A stretch of DNA of 64,000 bases from Bacteroidia bacterium (GTDB taxonomy: Bacteria; Bacteroidota; Bacteroidia; Chitinophagales; Saprospiraceae): assembly GCA_030426765.1 (NCBI GenBank), contig JAUHXV010000006.1:47310-111309 (forward strand), given 5' to 3'. A program made the translations under genes and the position numbers. Numbering within the stretch: the stretch's first letter is position 1; every line of letters begins with the position of its first letter. The notes beneath the pieces are model-generated. The model was not told where the DNA came from and did not search any database. It worked only from the letters and a program-made list of their open reading frames with translations. Shown one piece after another: positions 27,919-37,003 of this stretch.

Positions 27919-27926
27919 CAAAGGTA
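27919..27926 (-). promoter_or_regulatory. -7 box before the DUF4290 gene
   Basis: The minus strand reads TACCTTTG (TAnnTTTG) 47 bases before the ATG at 27871, beginning just after the glmS stop codon. No clear -33 TTG is seen. Confidence 0.4.
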
Positions 27927-27927
27927 C

Positions 27928-29766
27928 TTATTCTACGGTCACGGATTTAGCCAGATTTCTTGGCTGGTCAACATTGCAGCCTCGTAATGAAGCGATATGG
28001 TATGAGAGCAGTTGTGTCGGAATCACGGAAAGCAGTGGGGAAAAGGGTTCCGCCGTTTCCGGAATTTCAATCACATGATCGGCAAATTTCGAAATCTCTT
28101 TGGCGCCATTGGACACGATAGCGATCACTGTTCCTTTGCGCGCTTTGACTTCCTGGATATTATTTAAAATTTTGTCGTATGCACTTTGATTGGTCGCTAC
28201 GACTACGACCGGCATATTTTCATCGATCAGGGCAATCGGACCGTGCTTCATTTCCGCGGCCGGATAGCCTTCTGCATGGATATACGAGATCTCTTTTAGT
28301 TTGAGCGCGCCTTCCAGGGCAACCGGAAAATTATAGCCTCTGCCGAGGTACAGAGAGTTATTGTAGGCCGTCATTTCTGACGCGATGTATTTGATCTGGT
28401 CCTCGACCTTAAGCGTCTCCGCGATCTGCTCCGGAATGCGCGCCAGTGCAGAAATCAAAGTTCGGTACCGGGACGAAGAGATCGTGCCTCGCCTTTTACC
28501 AAGCCACAATGCGGCCATACTCAGCAAGGTCACCTGTCCGGTAAACGCTTTCGTGGAGGCTACTCCGATTTCCGGGCCGGAGTGGATATAAGATCCTGCA
28601 TCAGTGAGGCGCGCGATGGACGAACCAACCGCATTGACCACACCGTAGATCATCGCTCCTTTTCCTTTAACATGTTCCAACGCCGCAAGTGTATCGGCTG
28701 TTTCTCCGGATTGAGAGATCGCCATGACGATATCACCTTCGCGGATGACCGGATTGCGATAGCGAAGCTCGGAAGCGTATTCTACTTCCACCGGAATGCG
28801 CGCGAGATCTTCAAAGAGGTATTCGCCGATCAGACCGGCATGCCATGAGGTACCACAACCCGCCAGAATGATGCGTTCTGCATTTTCAAACAGGCCGCCA
28901 TATTCTTCCATTCCGCCGAGCTTGACCCATCCTTCCTGGTTGTTGAGCCGCCCGCGCATACAATCGGACACAGTCTGCGGCTGCTGATGAATCTCTTTCA
29001 ACATGAAGTGTTCATACCCGCCTTTTTCGAGCTCTTCAATGCGCAGAGAGATCTCTTCGATGTGCGGTTTTTGCACCACATTTTTACTATCCTTAATCGT
29101 GACACCTTCGTTGCGATCGAGGATAGCGATTTCATTATCCTTGAGGTAGATCACCTTGTTGGTATGGCGAACGATCGGTGTGGCATCCGAACCAATAAAA
29201 TATTCATCATTACCCATACCGACGACCAGAGGACTTTGCTTGCGCGCAGCGACGATGACATCCGGGTTGCGATCGTCAGCGACCACGATGGCATAGGCCC
29301 CCACAACTTGGGATAAGGCCATACTCAATGCATCGGCCAAGCTGAGTTTTTCTTTATTCTGGTAGGCTTCGATAAGGTTTAGGAAAACCTCCGTGTCAGT
29401 TTCGCTGGTAAATGTATATCCCTCGCGCGTCAGTGCTTCTCTAAGTACAGCGTAATTTTCAATGATCCCATTGTGAATCAGCACGAGGTGGCCATTGTTG
29501 GATACATGGGGATGCGCATTGATGTCATTTGGTTCGCCATGCGTAGCCCAGCGCGTATGCCCCATACCGGCGGTGGCCAAAAGTTTTTTGTTCCCGATAT
29601 GGTTTTCCAGTTCGGAGACCTTTCCTTTCTTTTTAAAGACGCTCATGCCCTCGCCAAGTAATGAAACGCCGGCGCTGTCATACCCTCTGTATTCGAGTTG
29701 CTTAAGGCCTTGTATCAAAATAGGGTAGGCTGGACGATCGCCAATATATCCGACTATACCACACAT
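27928..29766 (-). CDS. glmS: Glutamine--fructose-6-phosphate aminotransferase (isomerising)
   Basis: The 612-residue protein is a full-length GlmS, which makes glucosamine-6-phosphate from fructose-6-phosphate and glutamine, the first step to UDP-GlcNAc for peptidoglycan and lipid A. The N-terminal nucleophile is Cys2 (MCGIVGYIG), with GHTRWATHGEPND and the GAYAIVV segment of the glutaminase domain. Two SIS domains follow: GCGTSWHAGLIG and SQSGETADTLAAL, then GRGYNFPVALEGALKLKEISYIHAEGYPAAEMKHGPIALID, named here only by its parts. The end is LAKSVTVE as usual. No glmS ribozyme or other leader element was seen in the 117-base gap upstream. Confidence 0.98.
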   Translation of the reverse strand: MCGIVGYIGDRPAYPILIQGLKQLEYRGYDSAGVSLLGEGMSVFKKKGKVSELENHIGNKKLLATAGMGHTRWATHGEPNDINAHPHVSNNGHLVLIHNGIIENYAVLREALTREGYTFTSETDTEVFLNLIEAYQNKEKLSLADALSMALSQVVGAYAIVVADDRNPDVIVAARKQSPLVVGMGNDEYFIGSDATPIVRHTNKVIYLKDNEIAILDRNEGVTIKDSKNVVQKPHIEEISLRIEELEKGGYEHFMLKEIHQQPQTVSDCMRGRLNNQEGWVKLGGMEEYGGLFENAERIILAGCGTSWHAGLIGEYLFEDLARIPVEVEYASELRYRNPVIREGDIVMAISQSGETADTLAALEHVKGKGAMIYGVVNAVGSSIARLTDAGSYIHSGPEIGVASTKAFTGQVTLLSMAALWLGKRRGTISSSRYRTLISALARIPEQIAETLKVEDQIKYIASEMTAYNNSLYLGRGYNFPVALEGALKLKEISYIHAEGYPAAEMKHGPIALIDENMPVVVVATNQSAYDKILNNIQEVKARKGTVIAIVSNGAKEISKFADHVIEIPETAEPFSPLLSVIPTQLLSYHIASLRGCNVDQPRNLAKSVTVE

Positions 29767-29883
29767 AATAGTTTAGAATTAAGATCGCTCAAATCATGAA
29801 GATGAATCCGCTGTGTTGCGTACATCCTGCTCACAGGCTTCAACGCTAAGACAGATGGATTGGTTTCGGACATCTTCGCAATA

Positions 29884-31239
29884 TCACGGATTAATTTTAG
29901 TATATGCCACTCTCAGTCTGGGTGCATACTGGGGGTGATCAGGGCCAAACATAACCGCCCTGTTGGGCAAATTCCCCTTTGCAAAGGGATTGAAATATAT
30001 GATATTTTCTTCATCTCCCTGGTAAATGCTCTTTACCTGGAGTGTCACATTCATGTTATACCGATACACCGGCGGGTCTGCCTCGACTTCCGAAACCTTT
30101 CCGCCATAGATCAGGTTGAAAGATTCCGTGGTCTGGCTGCTGCCGGTCAATCCAAGTGCAACCATGACGTCTTCCGAATTGACAATACCATCATCATCGT
30201 CATACTCCTGGGTCACACAATATCTCAGAGGAGGGTAGAGGTCAGGTGCGTCGCCATTGGGGAACGTGCAGAATAATTCTATTTCTGCCTGGTTGATGAT
30301 CGCCTGGCCCAATGTATCTAACCCGTTTAATTCCATTTTGGTTCTGACGCCGGACATCCCCTGTATGTAAAAATAGTCACTATCCTCGTCCGGGCCGAGA
30401 GCACTTTCAACCATGGACCCTGTATAGTTGTGTTCCATGTGGACCGTCTTAACGCTGCCCGTCATAAACACGAATCGCAATTCCTGATTTTCAGCAGTGC
30501 CTTTATCGTAATAATAATAGAGGCCAGACACCGCATCGACAAGCTTAAATCCGAGCATAGTATTATTGGCGCCAGACATTTTGATGTACAAACCATTAAA
30601 ATAATGCAGGAAGCTATCCTGATTGGAAACAGTTGCCGTGTCTTGCATGGTGATTTCCGACATCTTCATCACATCCAGCGGGATGCGCAAAGCAGGCGCA
30701 ATCGTCATCGTGTCATCAGGCGTGATGACATCAATACTGTCATAGGGTCTTGGCGTAAACGTGATGGAGCCCAGTGGATCCGTCTCGGTCATAAAGGTGC
30801 GATTGGAATAATAGTCCTCGTCAAAATCCGGTTGCTCAATCATCCGATATACCTCAAGGGTGACCGGATCATCAATGGTGCCGTAGAGACCTAAAGTATC
30901 GTAGCGCAATTGCAAAATGACAGAGTCCAGCGTGGATTCCAACAAGGCAGTGGCGACACTCGGAAGGAACGGCTGCGCATATATGGAAGCTGTGCAGGTT
31001 CCAAATACTGGTTCCTGGATTTCTCCGCAGAGGTAGGTCGTCAGTTGACGACTGGTATTATCACTATGTACAATGACACTGTCCGTTACTTCCGTATAAA
31101 AACTCAGTGCAAACGAATCAACGTAATTCAGCAATGCTTTTTGATCGTCGAGAAATTCTGAGCCGAGGGTAACGGGTTTGCTGCATGATAGAATGACCAA
31201 CAGACAGAGAGCTGAAAAAGAGACAATTCTATGATGCAT
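29884..31239 (-). CDS. DUF4270 lipoprotein
   Basis: The 451-residue protein starts with a lipoprotein signal (LCLLVILSC) and matches DUF4270, with GSEFLDDQKALLNYVDSF at the N-terminus, LDSVILQLRYDTLGLYG and NQAEIELFCTFPN inside, and a Tyr/Pro-rich end (GPDHPQYAPRLRVAYTKI). The mature protein looks all-beta. It is probably anchored in the outer membrane. In many Bacteroidota this family is encoded right after a glycogen-synthase-like gene, as here (37-base gap), but I know of no proven function. Confidence 0.85.
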   Translation of the reverse strand: MHHRIVSFSALCLLVILSCSKPVTLGSEFLDDQKALLNYVDSFALSFYTEVTDSVIVHSDNTSRQLTTYLCGEIQEPVFGTCTASIYAQPFLPSVATALLESTLDSVILQLRYDTLGLYGTIDDPVTLEVYRMIEQPDFDEDYYSNRTFMTETDPLGSITFTPRPYDSIDVITPDDTMTIAPALRIPLDVMKMSEITMQDTATVSNQDSFLHYFNGLYIKMSGANNTMLGFKLVDAVSGLYYYYDKGTAENQELRFVFMTGSVKTVHMEHNYTGSMVESALGPDEDSDYFYIQGMSGVRTKMELNGLDTLGQAIINQAEIELFCTFPNGDAPDLYPPLRYCVTQEYDDDDGIVNSEDVMVALGLTGSSQTTESFNLIYGGKVSEVEADPPVYRYNMNVTLQVKSIYQGDEENIIYFNPFAKGNLPNRAVMFGPDHPQYAPRLRVAYTKINP

Positions 31240-31276
31240 ATGTGTATTGACTACCCGTAAATGGAAGGGGAAATGC

Positions 31277-32089
31277 TTACCCCATTAACTCCGTGTACAA
31301 ATCAAAATAAGCCTGGAGCAGATCATCGGGCTCCTGATAGGGGAGCATCTGCTTTTTAGAAGCTTTCGCTTCTTTGGCCAGGTCGGCATCCAGATCTTTA
31401 GGGCCCTGTACCAGGACGTCGGCAAACTGAACGGCGCCTTTGTGAAGATTAACGGAACCATCTCCATTTTGGTATGCATCCAGGTCAGCCGGCTCCAGAT
31501 TATTAATCGATGCTTTGGTGAAAAAGTCTTTGTTGAAATTGCTCGCCAGCGATTCGTTGTACAAGGAATAAATGATCTTGCTCTTTTTAAACAAAGGGTC
31601 ATCCTTGTAGGCCGTACGCAGGTAGAGGGGAACCAGAGAGGTCATCCAGCCAAAGCAATGCACGACATCCGGTGCCCAACCGAATTTGCGGACAGTCTCG
31701 ACTGCTCCTTTGCAGAAAAATACCATGCGATCCTGGTTGTCCGCATACAATTTCTTAGAGCCATCGGTAAACAGGAATTTTCTTTTGAAAAACTCCTCAT
31801 TATCAAGGAAATAGACCTGAAGGCGAGCTCCCGGCAGAGAGGCGACCTTAATGATCAGCGGATAGTCATCATCGTCGATGATGATGTTCATACCGGAAAG
31901 CCGAACCACCTCATGCAGTCGGTGACGGCGTTCGTTGATGCTGCCAAATCTAGGCATTAACACCCTGATTTCCATACCATTATCCTGTGTGAATAAGGGT
32001 AAAAGCTTTAAAAGGGCTGAAATTTCTGTTAGATCTGTATAGGGGGACATTTCCTGGGTCAGGAAAAGCACGCGTTTTTTAGTACTCAT
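31277..32089 (-). CDS. Glycogen/starch synthase-like protein, N-terminal half only
   Basis: The 270-residue protein corresponds to the N-terminal Rossmann domain of GT5 glycogen synthases (RVLFLTQEMSPY, RVLMPRFGSINERRHRLHEV, VFFCKGAVETVRKFGWAPDVVHCFGWMTSLVPLYL). The ADP-glucose-binding KxGG motif expected after the first strand is replaced by PYTDLTE, and the whole C-terminal Rossmann domain is absent. Catalysis as a normal glycogen synthase is therefore unlikely. The form is common in Bacteroidota next to DUF4270, so it is a defined subfamily and not a recent truncation. A good TATCTTTG promoter box stands 71 bases upstream. Confidence 0.82.
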   Translation of the reverse strand: MSTKKRVLFLTQEMSPYTDLTEISALLKLLPLFTQDNGMEIRVLMPRFGSINERRHRLHEVVRLSGMNIIIDDDDYPLIIKVASLPGARLQVYFLDNEEFFKRKFLFTDGSKKLYADNQDRMVFFCKGAVETVRKFGWAPDVVHCFGWMTSLVPLYLRTAYKDDPLFKKSKIIYSLYNESLASNFNKDFFTKASINNLEPADLDAYQNGDGSVNLHKGAVQFADVLVQGPKDLDADLAKEAKASKKQMLPYQEPDDLLQAYFDLYTELMG

Positions 32090-32159
32090 TAATAACGTTT
32101 ATCCTAAGGTCATCAAAAACAATGTTCCGCATGAGCACTAATTGCTCACAAAAGGGCTG

Positions 32160-32167
32160 CAAAGATA
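32160..32167 (-). promoter_or_regulatory. -7 box of the glycogen-synthase-like/DUF4270 operon
   Basis: The minus strand reads TATCTTTG followed by CAGCCC, a typical Bacteroidota -7 element, 70 bases before the ATG at 32089. Confidence 0.55.
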
Positions 32168-32288
32168 ACTATTATTTAGGTAAAATTTTCGTGCCTGTTT
32201 AATTTAAAGGGCTGAAAATCAGTCTACTTAAGCCCGGTTTAGCAAGGAGATGGAATATGCTATGTGTAATGTGCTAATAGTCAATTGG

Positions 32289-33206
32289 TTAAAATGAGAA
32301 GTGGGATTTAAAGTCGAGTAACTCATCAGCAAAGGAGGCTTTTCGGAGTGGCACCTGTGACCATATCCGGCAAGGCAGGGCGGTTGTCATATCTTTCATG
32401 CGCACGTTGTGATTGGCATGGATCACATCCAAAGACGGATAGACGGCTTTTACCTGATCGGCGATCTCATTGATGCTGAAGTTATGTTCGACGACATTAT
32501 AAATCCCGGGCTCGACACTGCCATCGACCGCTTTGGTCACAACGTCAGCCAGTTTTTCGACATGGATAAAACCCCGGTGCTGTTCTCCGCTGCCATTGAT
32601 GGTGATCTTCCCGAGGAAGTTGGCCTGAAAGAGAAAGCGATTGACTACGGCGTCGATTCGGTACGCCGGGTTGTAGCCGTACACATTTCCGGATCGCAGG
32701 ATGATCAGTTCCCGATCTCTCTTTAGCACTTCCATTTGTTTTTCGCCCTCCCATTTCGATCTCCCGTAAAAGGATTGTGGTGTGGGCGGTGTTTGCTCAT
32801 CCACCGGATCCGCAGGCGTGCCGTAGATCGAGATGCTACTCAGGAGAATAATTTTGGAGACAGATGATTTTTCAATCGCATAGGCGAGTTGGGCGGATCC
32901 CCAATGGTTAACCTGGTCAAAAGAATGTGCTTCGGAATCCGCAAAAGGGGTAGTCACCTTGGCGGCCAAATGTATGACGCAGTCGATTCCTTCCAGCGCT
33001 TTTTCGAGGCTTCTCCCATCGAGGATGTCCCCGTGGATGAGTTTGACCGGTTTGTGATCAAATCTGGCTTCCGTAAAAAAGCTAAAATTCCTGCGCGACA
33101 GATTATCGTAAATGGTGAGCGAGTGCACCTGGCCAATATCTTCCAGCAGGTGTTTGACAACACTGTACCCGATATAACCGGCACCACCGGTGATCAGTAT
33201 ATTCAT
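32289..33206 (-). CDS. NAD-dependent epimerase/dehydratase (extended SDR)
   Basis: The 305-residue protein has the nucleotide-binding GGAGYIGYSVVKHL at the N-terminus, DCVIHLAAKV, and the catalytic Tyr-Lys pair in SFYGRSKWEGEKQ (residues about 145-157), with a preceding SSISIYG serine. These are features of sugar-nucleotide epimerases or dehydratases. The ATG overlaps the stop of the cysH-type gene as ATGA, so the two are translationally coupled. The actual substrate is unknown. Confidence 0.88.
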   Translation of the reverse strand: MNILITGGAGYIGYSVVKHLLEDIGQVHSLTIYDNLSRRNFSFFTEARFDHKPVKLIHGDILDGRSLEKALEGIDCVIHLAAKVTTPFADSEAHSFDQVNHWGSAQLAYAIEKSSVSKIILLSSISIYGTPADPVDEQTPPTPQSFYGRSKWEGEKQMEVLKRDRELIILRSGNVYGYNPAYRIDAVVNRFLFQANFLGKITINGSGEQHRGFIHVEKLADVVTKAVDGSVEPGIYNVVEHNFSINEIADQVKAVYPSLDVIHANHNVRMKDMTTALPCRIWSQVPLRKASFADELLDFKSHFSF

Positions 33207-33901
33207 GATGATTGATGGTTAGAAGAGCCTTTGACAAACTCCGTCTGAATACCGCATTCCTCTTTGGCCATTCCGGCCCATCGGCCCTGGCGGCCGTCAG
33301 TTTCTTCGGCGAAGGAACGCGTGCAGGGCATACAACCGATACTCAGGTATCCTTTGGCTTCCAGTGGGTGTTCCGGCAGATCATACGCTTTGCGATAATC
33401 CCAGATCATTTTAGAGGTCCAATCCAACATGGGATGGTATCTGAGTTTGCCTTCGCCCAGGGATTCTTCTTCCTGAAGCGTAGCTCTGAATTTGGTCTGA
33501 TCGCGCCGTACACCGTTGATCCAGATATCGTGCTGCGCCAATACGGGTTCCATCGGAAGTACTTTATTAAGATAGCAGCAATGGTCCGGGTTGTGGACAA
33601 AAAAGAATTTTCCATTACCATCCCGCTGACCGACCTTGGACACCGGCGATGACACATCAATGACATTGAGTCCGAAGCGTTCGGCAATCGTATGTCGAAA
33701 TGCCATGGTCTCCGGAAAATGAAATCCGGTGTTTAAAAAATAAACCGGAATCTCAGGCGCTACCCGGCTGATGATATGGAGCAGCGGCAGGCTGTGAGAT
33801 TGGAATGAAGAACTCACAAACGCCTTCTTACCGGCTGCTTTGTAGGCAGACAGTTTTTCACCGATGAGAGTTGTATGTTCGGAGATTGACATTGTTTCCA
33901 T
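33203..33901 (-). CDS. cysH: Adenylylsulfate/phosphoadenylylsulfate reductase
   Basis: The 232-residue protein reduces activated sulfate to sulfite in sulfur assimilation. The fold's FVSSSFQSHSLPLLHI and VYFLNTGFHFPET are seen. A CC pair (DHCCYLNKV) and a CxxC pair (IGCMPCTR) form the 4Fe-4S set that marks APS reductases of plants and many bacteria, so APS may be the preferred substrate. The C-terminal catalytic Cys is in KEECGIQ; the usual ECGIH histidine is replaced by Gln. The first codon is ATG at 33901, with another at 33892. It is the first gene of a pair with the epimerase. Confidence 0.92.
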   Translation of the reverse strand: METMSISEHTTLIGEKLSAYKAAGKKAFVSSSFQSHSLPLLHIISRVAPEIPVYFLNTGFHFPETMAFRHTIAERFGLNVIDVSSPVSKVGQRDGNGKFFFVHNPDHCCYLNKVLPMEPVLAQHDIWINGVRRDQTKFRATLQEEESLGEGKLRYHPMLDWTSKMIWDYRKAYDLPEHPLEAKGYLSIGCMPCTRSFAEETDGRQGRWAGMAKEECGIQTEFVKGSSNHQSS

Positions 33902-33942
33902 GAGTTACGAAGATATGGCTTATGCAGGCAATTACCTTTCGG

Positions 33943-34437
33943 TCAGTCGCCCTCGAATTCAAGAACAATTGAATTCATGCAAAAGCGCTTGTATGTCGGT
34001 GCCGGACCATCATCAAAGATGTGTCCGAGATGCGAGTCACAGCGACCGCATTCCACTTCGATGCGCACCATATTGTGTGAAAGATCTTCTTTGTAGGTGA
34101 CCGCTGTGGCCCGAATAGGTTCGAAGAAACTGGGCCATCCGCACTCGCTGGCAAATTTTCCCTCAGAACGAAACAATGCATTCCCGCATACACGACAGTA
34201 GTAGGTACCGATACCGGTATGATCCCAGTATTCGCCCGTAAACCTCCGTTCGGTGCCCTGTTCTCGTGCAATGTAGTACACATCCTTCGGCAGAATTTTT
34301 TTCCATTCCGCATCTTTTACTTCAAGATGCGTCGTATCTGTCCTCGAATAGTATGGATTGCCCTCGCTTCCATTAGGTTGTGCACACCCGCTCGCCAGGA
34401 ATGAGAAAAAGGTGATGACAAAAAAGAAATTTTTCAA
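33943..34437 (-). CDS. msrB: Peptide-methionine (R)-S-oxide reductase, lipoprotein form
   Basis: The 164-residue protein reduces methionine-R-sulfoxide in proteins. A lipoprotein signal (FFSFLASGC) points to the periplasm. The catalytic Cys is in RFCMNS and the zinc is held by CRVCG and CGRCDSHLG, two CxxC pairs. The FTGEYWDH and GWPSFFEPI motifs are typical. An 8-bp simple repeat array begins 44 bases upstream of its ATG and may sit in its promoter region. Confidence 0.95.
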   Translation of the reverse strand: MKNFFFVITFFSFLASGCAQPNGSEGNPYYSRTDTTHLEVKDAEWKKILPKDVYYIAREQGTERRFTGEYWDHTGIGTYYCRVCGNALFRSEGKFASECGWPSFFEPIRATAVTYKEDLSHNMVRIEVECGRCDSHLGHIFDDGPAPTYKRFCMNSIVLEFEGD

Positions 34438-34480
34438 AGCAAAAGAAAGTTGTGATCCGCTGTTGCGGAAGGTTAGTAGA

Positions 34481-34536
34481 TTAAAAGGTTAAAAGGTTAA
34501 AAGGTTAAAAGGTTAAAAGGTTAAAAGGTTAAAAGG
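34481..34536. repeat. Seven perfect copies of an 8-bp repeat (TTAAAAGG)
   Basis: TTAAAAGG is repeated seven times without error, followed by degenerate copies (TTATGGGG). It lies 44 bases upstream of the msrB start codon. Perfect short repeats change length easily, so copy number may vary among strains. Confidence 0.9.
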
Positions 34537-34660
34537 TTATGGGGTTATAAAGTTATTAGTTATAGGTGATCAGTGATGGGTGATTTGTTGTATAAATTCA
34601 ATGGTATGTTTAGGGTTTAACGTTTAGAAATAGGGTAGCACTTTATTTTTCGAAATTCGT

Positions 34661-34716
34661 CTTAGGTCTTAGGTCTTAGGTCTTAGGTCTAACATCTTGT
34701 GTCTTGTGTCTTGGGT
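34661..34716. repeat. Heptamer array (CTTAGGT x4, then CTTGTGT x2 and CTTGGGT)
   Basis: Four exact CTTAGGT units (34661-34688) are followed, seven bases later, by diverged heptamers. The 34438-34850 interval otherwise holds no gene. Confidence 0.85.
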
Positions 34717-34849
34717 CTAAGATTTGATTAACTGTGAAACTGTTTAAATAGGGAATTGTTCGCAAATAAAAAATGGCCGTATACGTGTTTCAGGGCAGAA
34801 AATCGTAGCAGAGCGGAGACCCTGCCATCCGACAAAGGAGGATGCTCTG

Positions 34850-35013
34850 TAGGGGAGGAAGAGGCGTAAAAGAGAAAGAGGTGAAAGAGAGATAGAGGTT
34901 TTACCCATAATCCCCGAGCTAAAGCACGGGGTAGCGTTTAAATTTTTTAAACCTTTCTCAAAGATGGTCACGCGCTGAAGCGCGACCAGAAATATCACCC
35001 TTTGCTCCTTGCC
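34850..35013 (-). repeat. Composite REP-like repeat, copy 2
   Basis: In opposite orientation to 4114-4283 it has the same order: polypyrimidine tract, hairpin 34912-34931 (CCCCG...CGGGG), an A/T spacer with TTTAAACCTTTCTC, and hairpin 34966-34987 (GGTCACGCGC...GCGCGACC). Three GCCCCAT heptamers follow at 35011-35031. The adjacent ORFs are not genes. Confidence 0.65.
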
Positions 35014-35033
35014 CCATGCCCCATGCCCCATAC

Positions 35034-35783
35034 TTAAAAGTCCAGCCTGTCGCCATGCACATTCAGCCACTCCTGATGCTTTTTATATTGCGGATCCGCT
35101 TTTTCAACCCATTTCCAGAAGCGCGGGCTGTGGTTCATTTCTTTGAGATGCGCCAGTTCGTGAATGATGATGTGGTCCATGACCGGAGCGGGTGCTAATA
35201 AAATTTTGGAAGAGAAATTGAGGTTGCCACTATATGCGCAACTTCCCCAGCGACTGTGCAGGTATTTTAATTTGATACCGGTGATGGTTTCTTTAAAATA
35301 TTTTTTGTTGAAGGCTTCTACGCGCTCCGAAAATTCGGGCAGCAATTCCGCAGCTATACCTCTTGAAATAAGCTTGGCGACAAAATCTCGGGTGAAATAA
35401 TCGTTCTCCTCCAATCGTGGCAAAGACAAAATCAATTGTTTGCCTTTCGTATGAACGGTACCGGTGGATTTTGCTTTTGGATTGGTGCCGAGTTCTAAAA
35501 CGAAATCTCTGAATACAGTTTTAATGACCTGTCCGGAACGATACTCTTTGTTTTTCCATCGCTGAGCCATTTCCGGCTTTTCAGTCAAGGTCTCCAGGAG
35601 CCATTTCTTAGCCCAGATGAGTTTTTCGTGTTTAAAGGCTTTCGGCGCCGTGTAGGGAAGGCGCAGGTAGGCAGAAGACTTGCCGATCGAAACGAGCGTA
35701 TCGACTCGCTTCTCTTCAATGATCAGCAACGGCAGGTGAATGCCGTTCCATCGCAATGAAGTTCGGGTCTGTCGTTTAGGCAT
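35034..35783 (-). CDS. YgjP-like zinc metallopeptidase (DUF45)
   Basis: The 249-residue protein shows the zinc site HELAH in MDHIIIHELAHLKEMNHSPRFW, with the third ligand likely His in that NHSPRFW segment, and the family's LKYLHSRWGSCAYSGNLNFSSKIL. It is a cytosolic protein of the YgjP/WLM group, whose physiological substrates are not known. The start overlaps the end of serC by eight bases, so the two are probably one unit. The gene ends right beside the GCCCCAT heptamers. Confidence 0.88.
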   Translation of the reverse strand: MPKRQTRTSLRWNGIHLPLLIIEEKRVDTLVSIGKSSAYLRLPYTAPKAFKHEKLIWAKKWLLETLTEKPEMAQRWKNKEYRSGQVIKTVFRDFVLELGTNPKAKSTGTVHTKGKQLILSLPRLEENDYFTRDFVAKLISRGIAAELLPEFSERVEAFNKKYFKETITGIKLKYLHSRWGSCAYSGNLNFSSKILLAPAPVMDHIIIHELAHLKEMNHSPRFWKWVEKADPQYKKHQEWLNVHGDRLDF

Positions 35784-36849
35784 GCTTCAGGGCAAACGCT
35801 TTCATGATTTCGGCTAATGTGTCCACTCCGGTTTCTGGCATAGCATTATATATGGAAGCTCGGAATCCGCCTACTGATTTATGACCTTTCAGTCCGCTGC
35901 ATCCCGCTTCTTCGCAGAATTTTCTAAACGGATCATTGAGTGAAGCATCGGCCAGGTTGAAAGTCACATTCATTCTGGATCTGTCCTCCGGCACACTATG
36001 TCCGATATAAAACGGAATCTCGTCAATGACCGAATATAGTTTATCCGCTTTGCGTTTGTTGACTTCTTCAATCGCAGCAAGCCCTCCCTGCTCTTTCAGC
36101 CAACGCATGGTCAGCATGCTGACATAGATCGGAAATACCGGTGGCGTGTTGAACATCGATTTTCCATTGATGTGTGTTTCGTATTTCAGCATGGTAGGCA
36201 ACTCACGGTTGATTTTTCCAAGCATATCTTTTTTCACAATCACCAGGGTGACACCGGCAGGACCAAGATTTTTCTGGGCCCCCGCATAGATCAGTCCGAA
36301 ACGATCAATATCAATCGGGCGTGAAAAAATATCCGAAGACATATCGCATACCATCGGCACAGGGCTGTCCGGCCAACTTTGATATTGCGTACCATATATA
36401 GTGTTGTTGCTCGTCGTATGCAGGAAGACATAATCAGAACCAACTGAATAGCCTTTCGGAATATGCGTGTAGTTGTCTTCTTTCGAACTGGCGATCACAT
36501 CAATGCTTCCCAGGATTTTTGCTTCCTTGATCGCTTTCGCCGACCATGAACCTGTATCCACATACGCGGCTTTTTTCCCTTCCGGCAGCAGGTTCATCAC
36601 CGTCATAAAAAACTGGGTACTCGCGCCTCCGGTCAAAAACAGCACTTCATAATCCTCCGGCAGCCCGATCAATTCCCTGACAAGGGCATTGGCTTCTTCC
36701 ATGACCGCTACAAATTGACTCGAACGGTGCGAAATTTCCAGGATGGATAGCCCCATGCCGTTAAAGTCCAGAACCGCCTGAGAGGCCTGTTCAAATACAG
36801 TTTTGGGAAGAATAGAAGGTCCGGCGGAGAAATTGATGACGTGTTTCAT
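35776..36849 (-). CDS. serC: Phosphoserine aminotransferase
   Basis: The 357-residue PLP enzyme converts 3-phosphohydroxypyruvate and glutamate to phosphoserine in serine (and pyridoxine) synthesis. The opening NFSAGPSILPKTVFEQA, EISHRSSQFVAVMEEA, the cofactor lysine in YAGAQKNLGPAGVTLVIV (about residue 190), and the final HKSVGGFRASIYNAMP are family signatures. The length is normal. Its promoter box lies at 36872-36879. Confidence 0.97.
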   Translation of the reverse strand: MKHVINFSAGPSILPKTVFEQASQAVLDFNGMGLSILEISHRSSQFVAVMEEANALVRELIGLPEDYEVLFLTGGASTQFFMTVMNLLPEGKKAAYVDTGSWSAKAIKEAKILGSIDVIASSKEDNYTHIPKGYSVGSDYVFLHTTSNNTIYGTQYQSWPDSPVPMVCDMSSDIFSRPIDIDRFGLIYAGAQKNLGPAGVTLVIVKKDMLGKINRELPTMLKYETHINGKSMFNTPPVFPIYVSMLTMRWLKEQGGLAAIEEVNKRKADKLYSVIDEIPFYIGHSVPEDRSRMNVTFNLADASLNDPFRKFCEEAGCSGLKGHKSVGGFRASIYNAMPETGVDTLAEIMKAFALKHA

Positions 36850-36871
36850 GATGGTAGTTTGATTGTACCGA

Positions 36872-36879
36872 CAAAATTA
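36872..36879 (-). promoter_or_regulatory. -7 box of serC
   Basis: The minus strand reads TAATTTTG (TAnnTTTG), 22 bases before the serC ATG. Confidence 0.45.
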
Positions 36880-37003
36880 CAATTCCATTGGCAAACGGCC
36901 GGATTCTCATCAAATTGTTTGTGGATGTTGAACATTGGTCGTTAACATCAGGTTAAATGTCTTTCGGTTTTGTAAACAGACAATAAATTCAATCTATTTT
37001 GGG

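Noticed and set aside
29767..29883. glmS ribozyme
   Set aside because: The leader is too short and lacks the conserved core.
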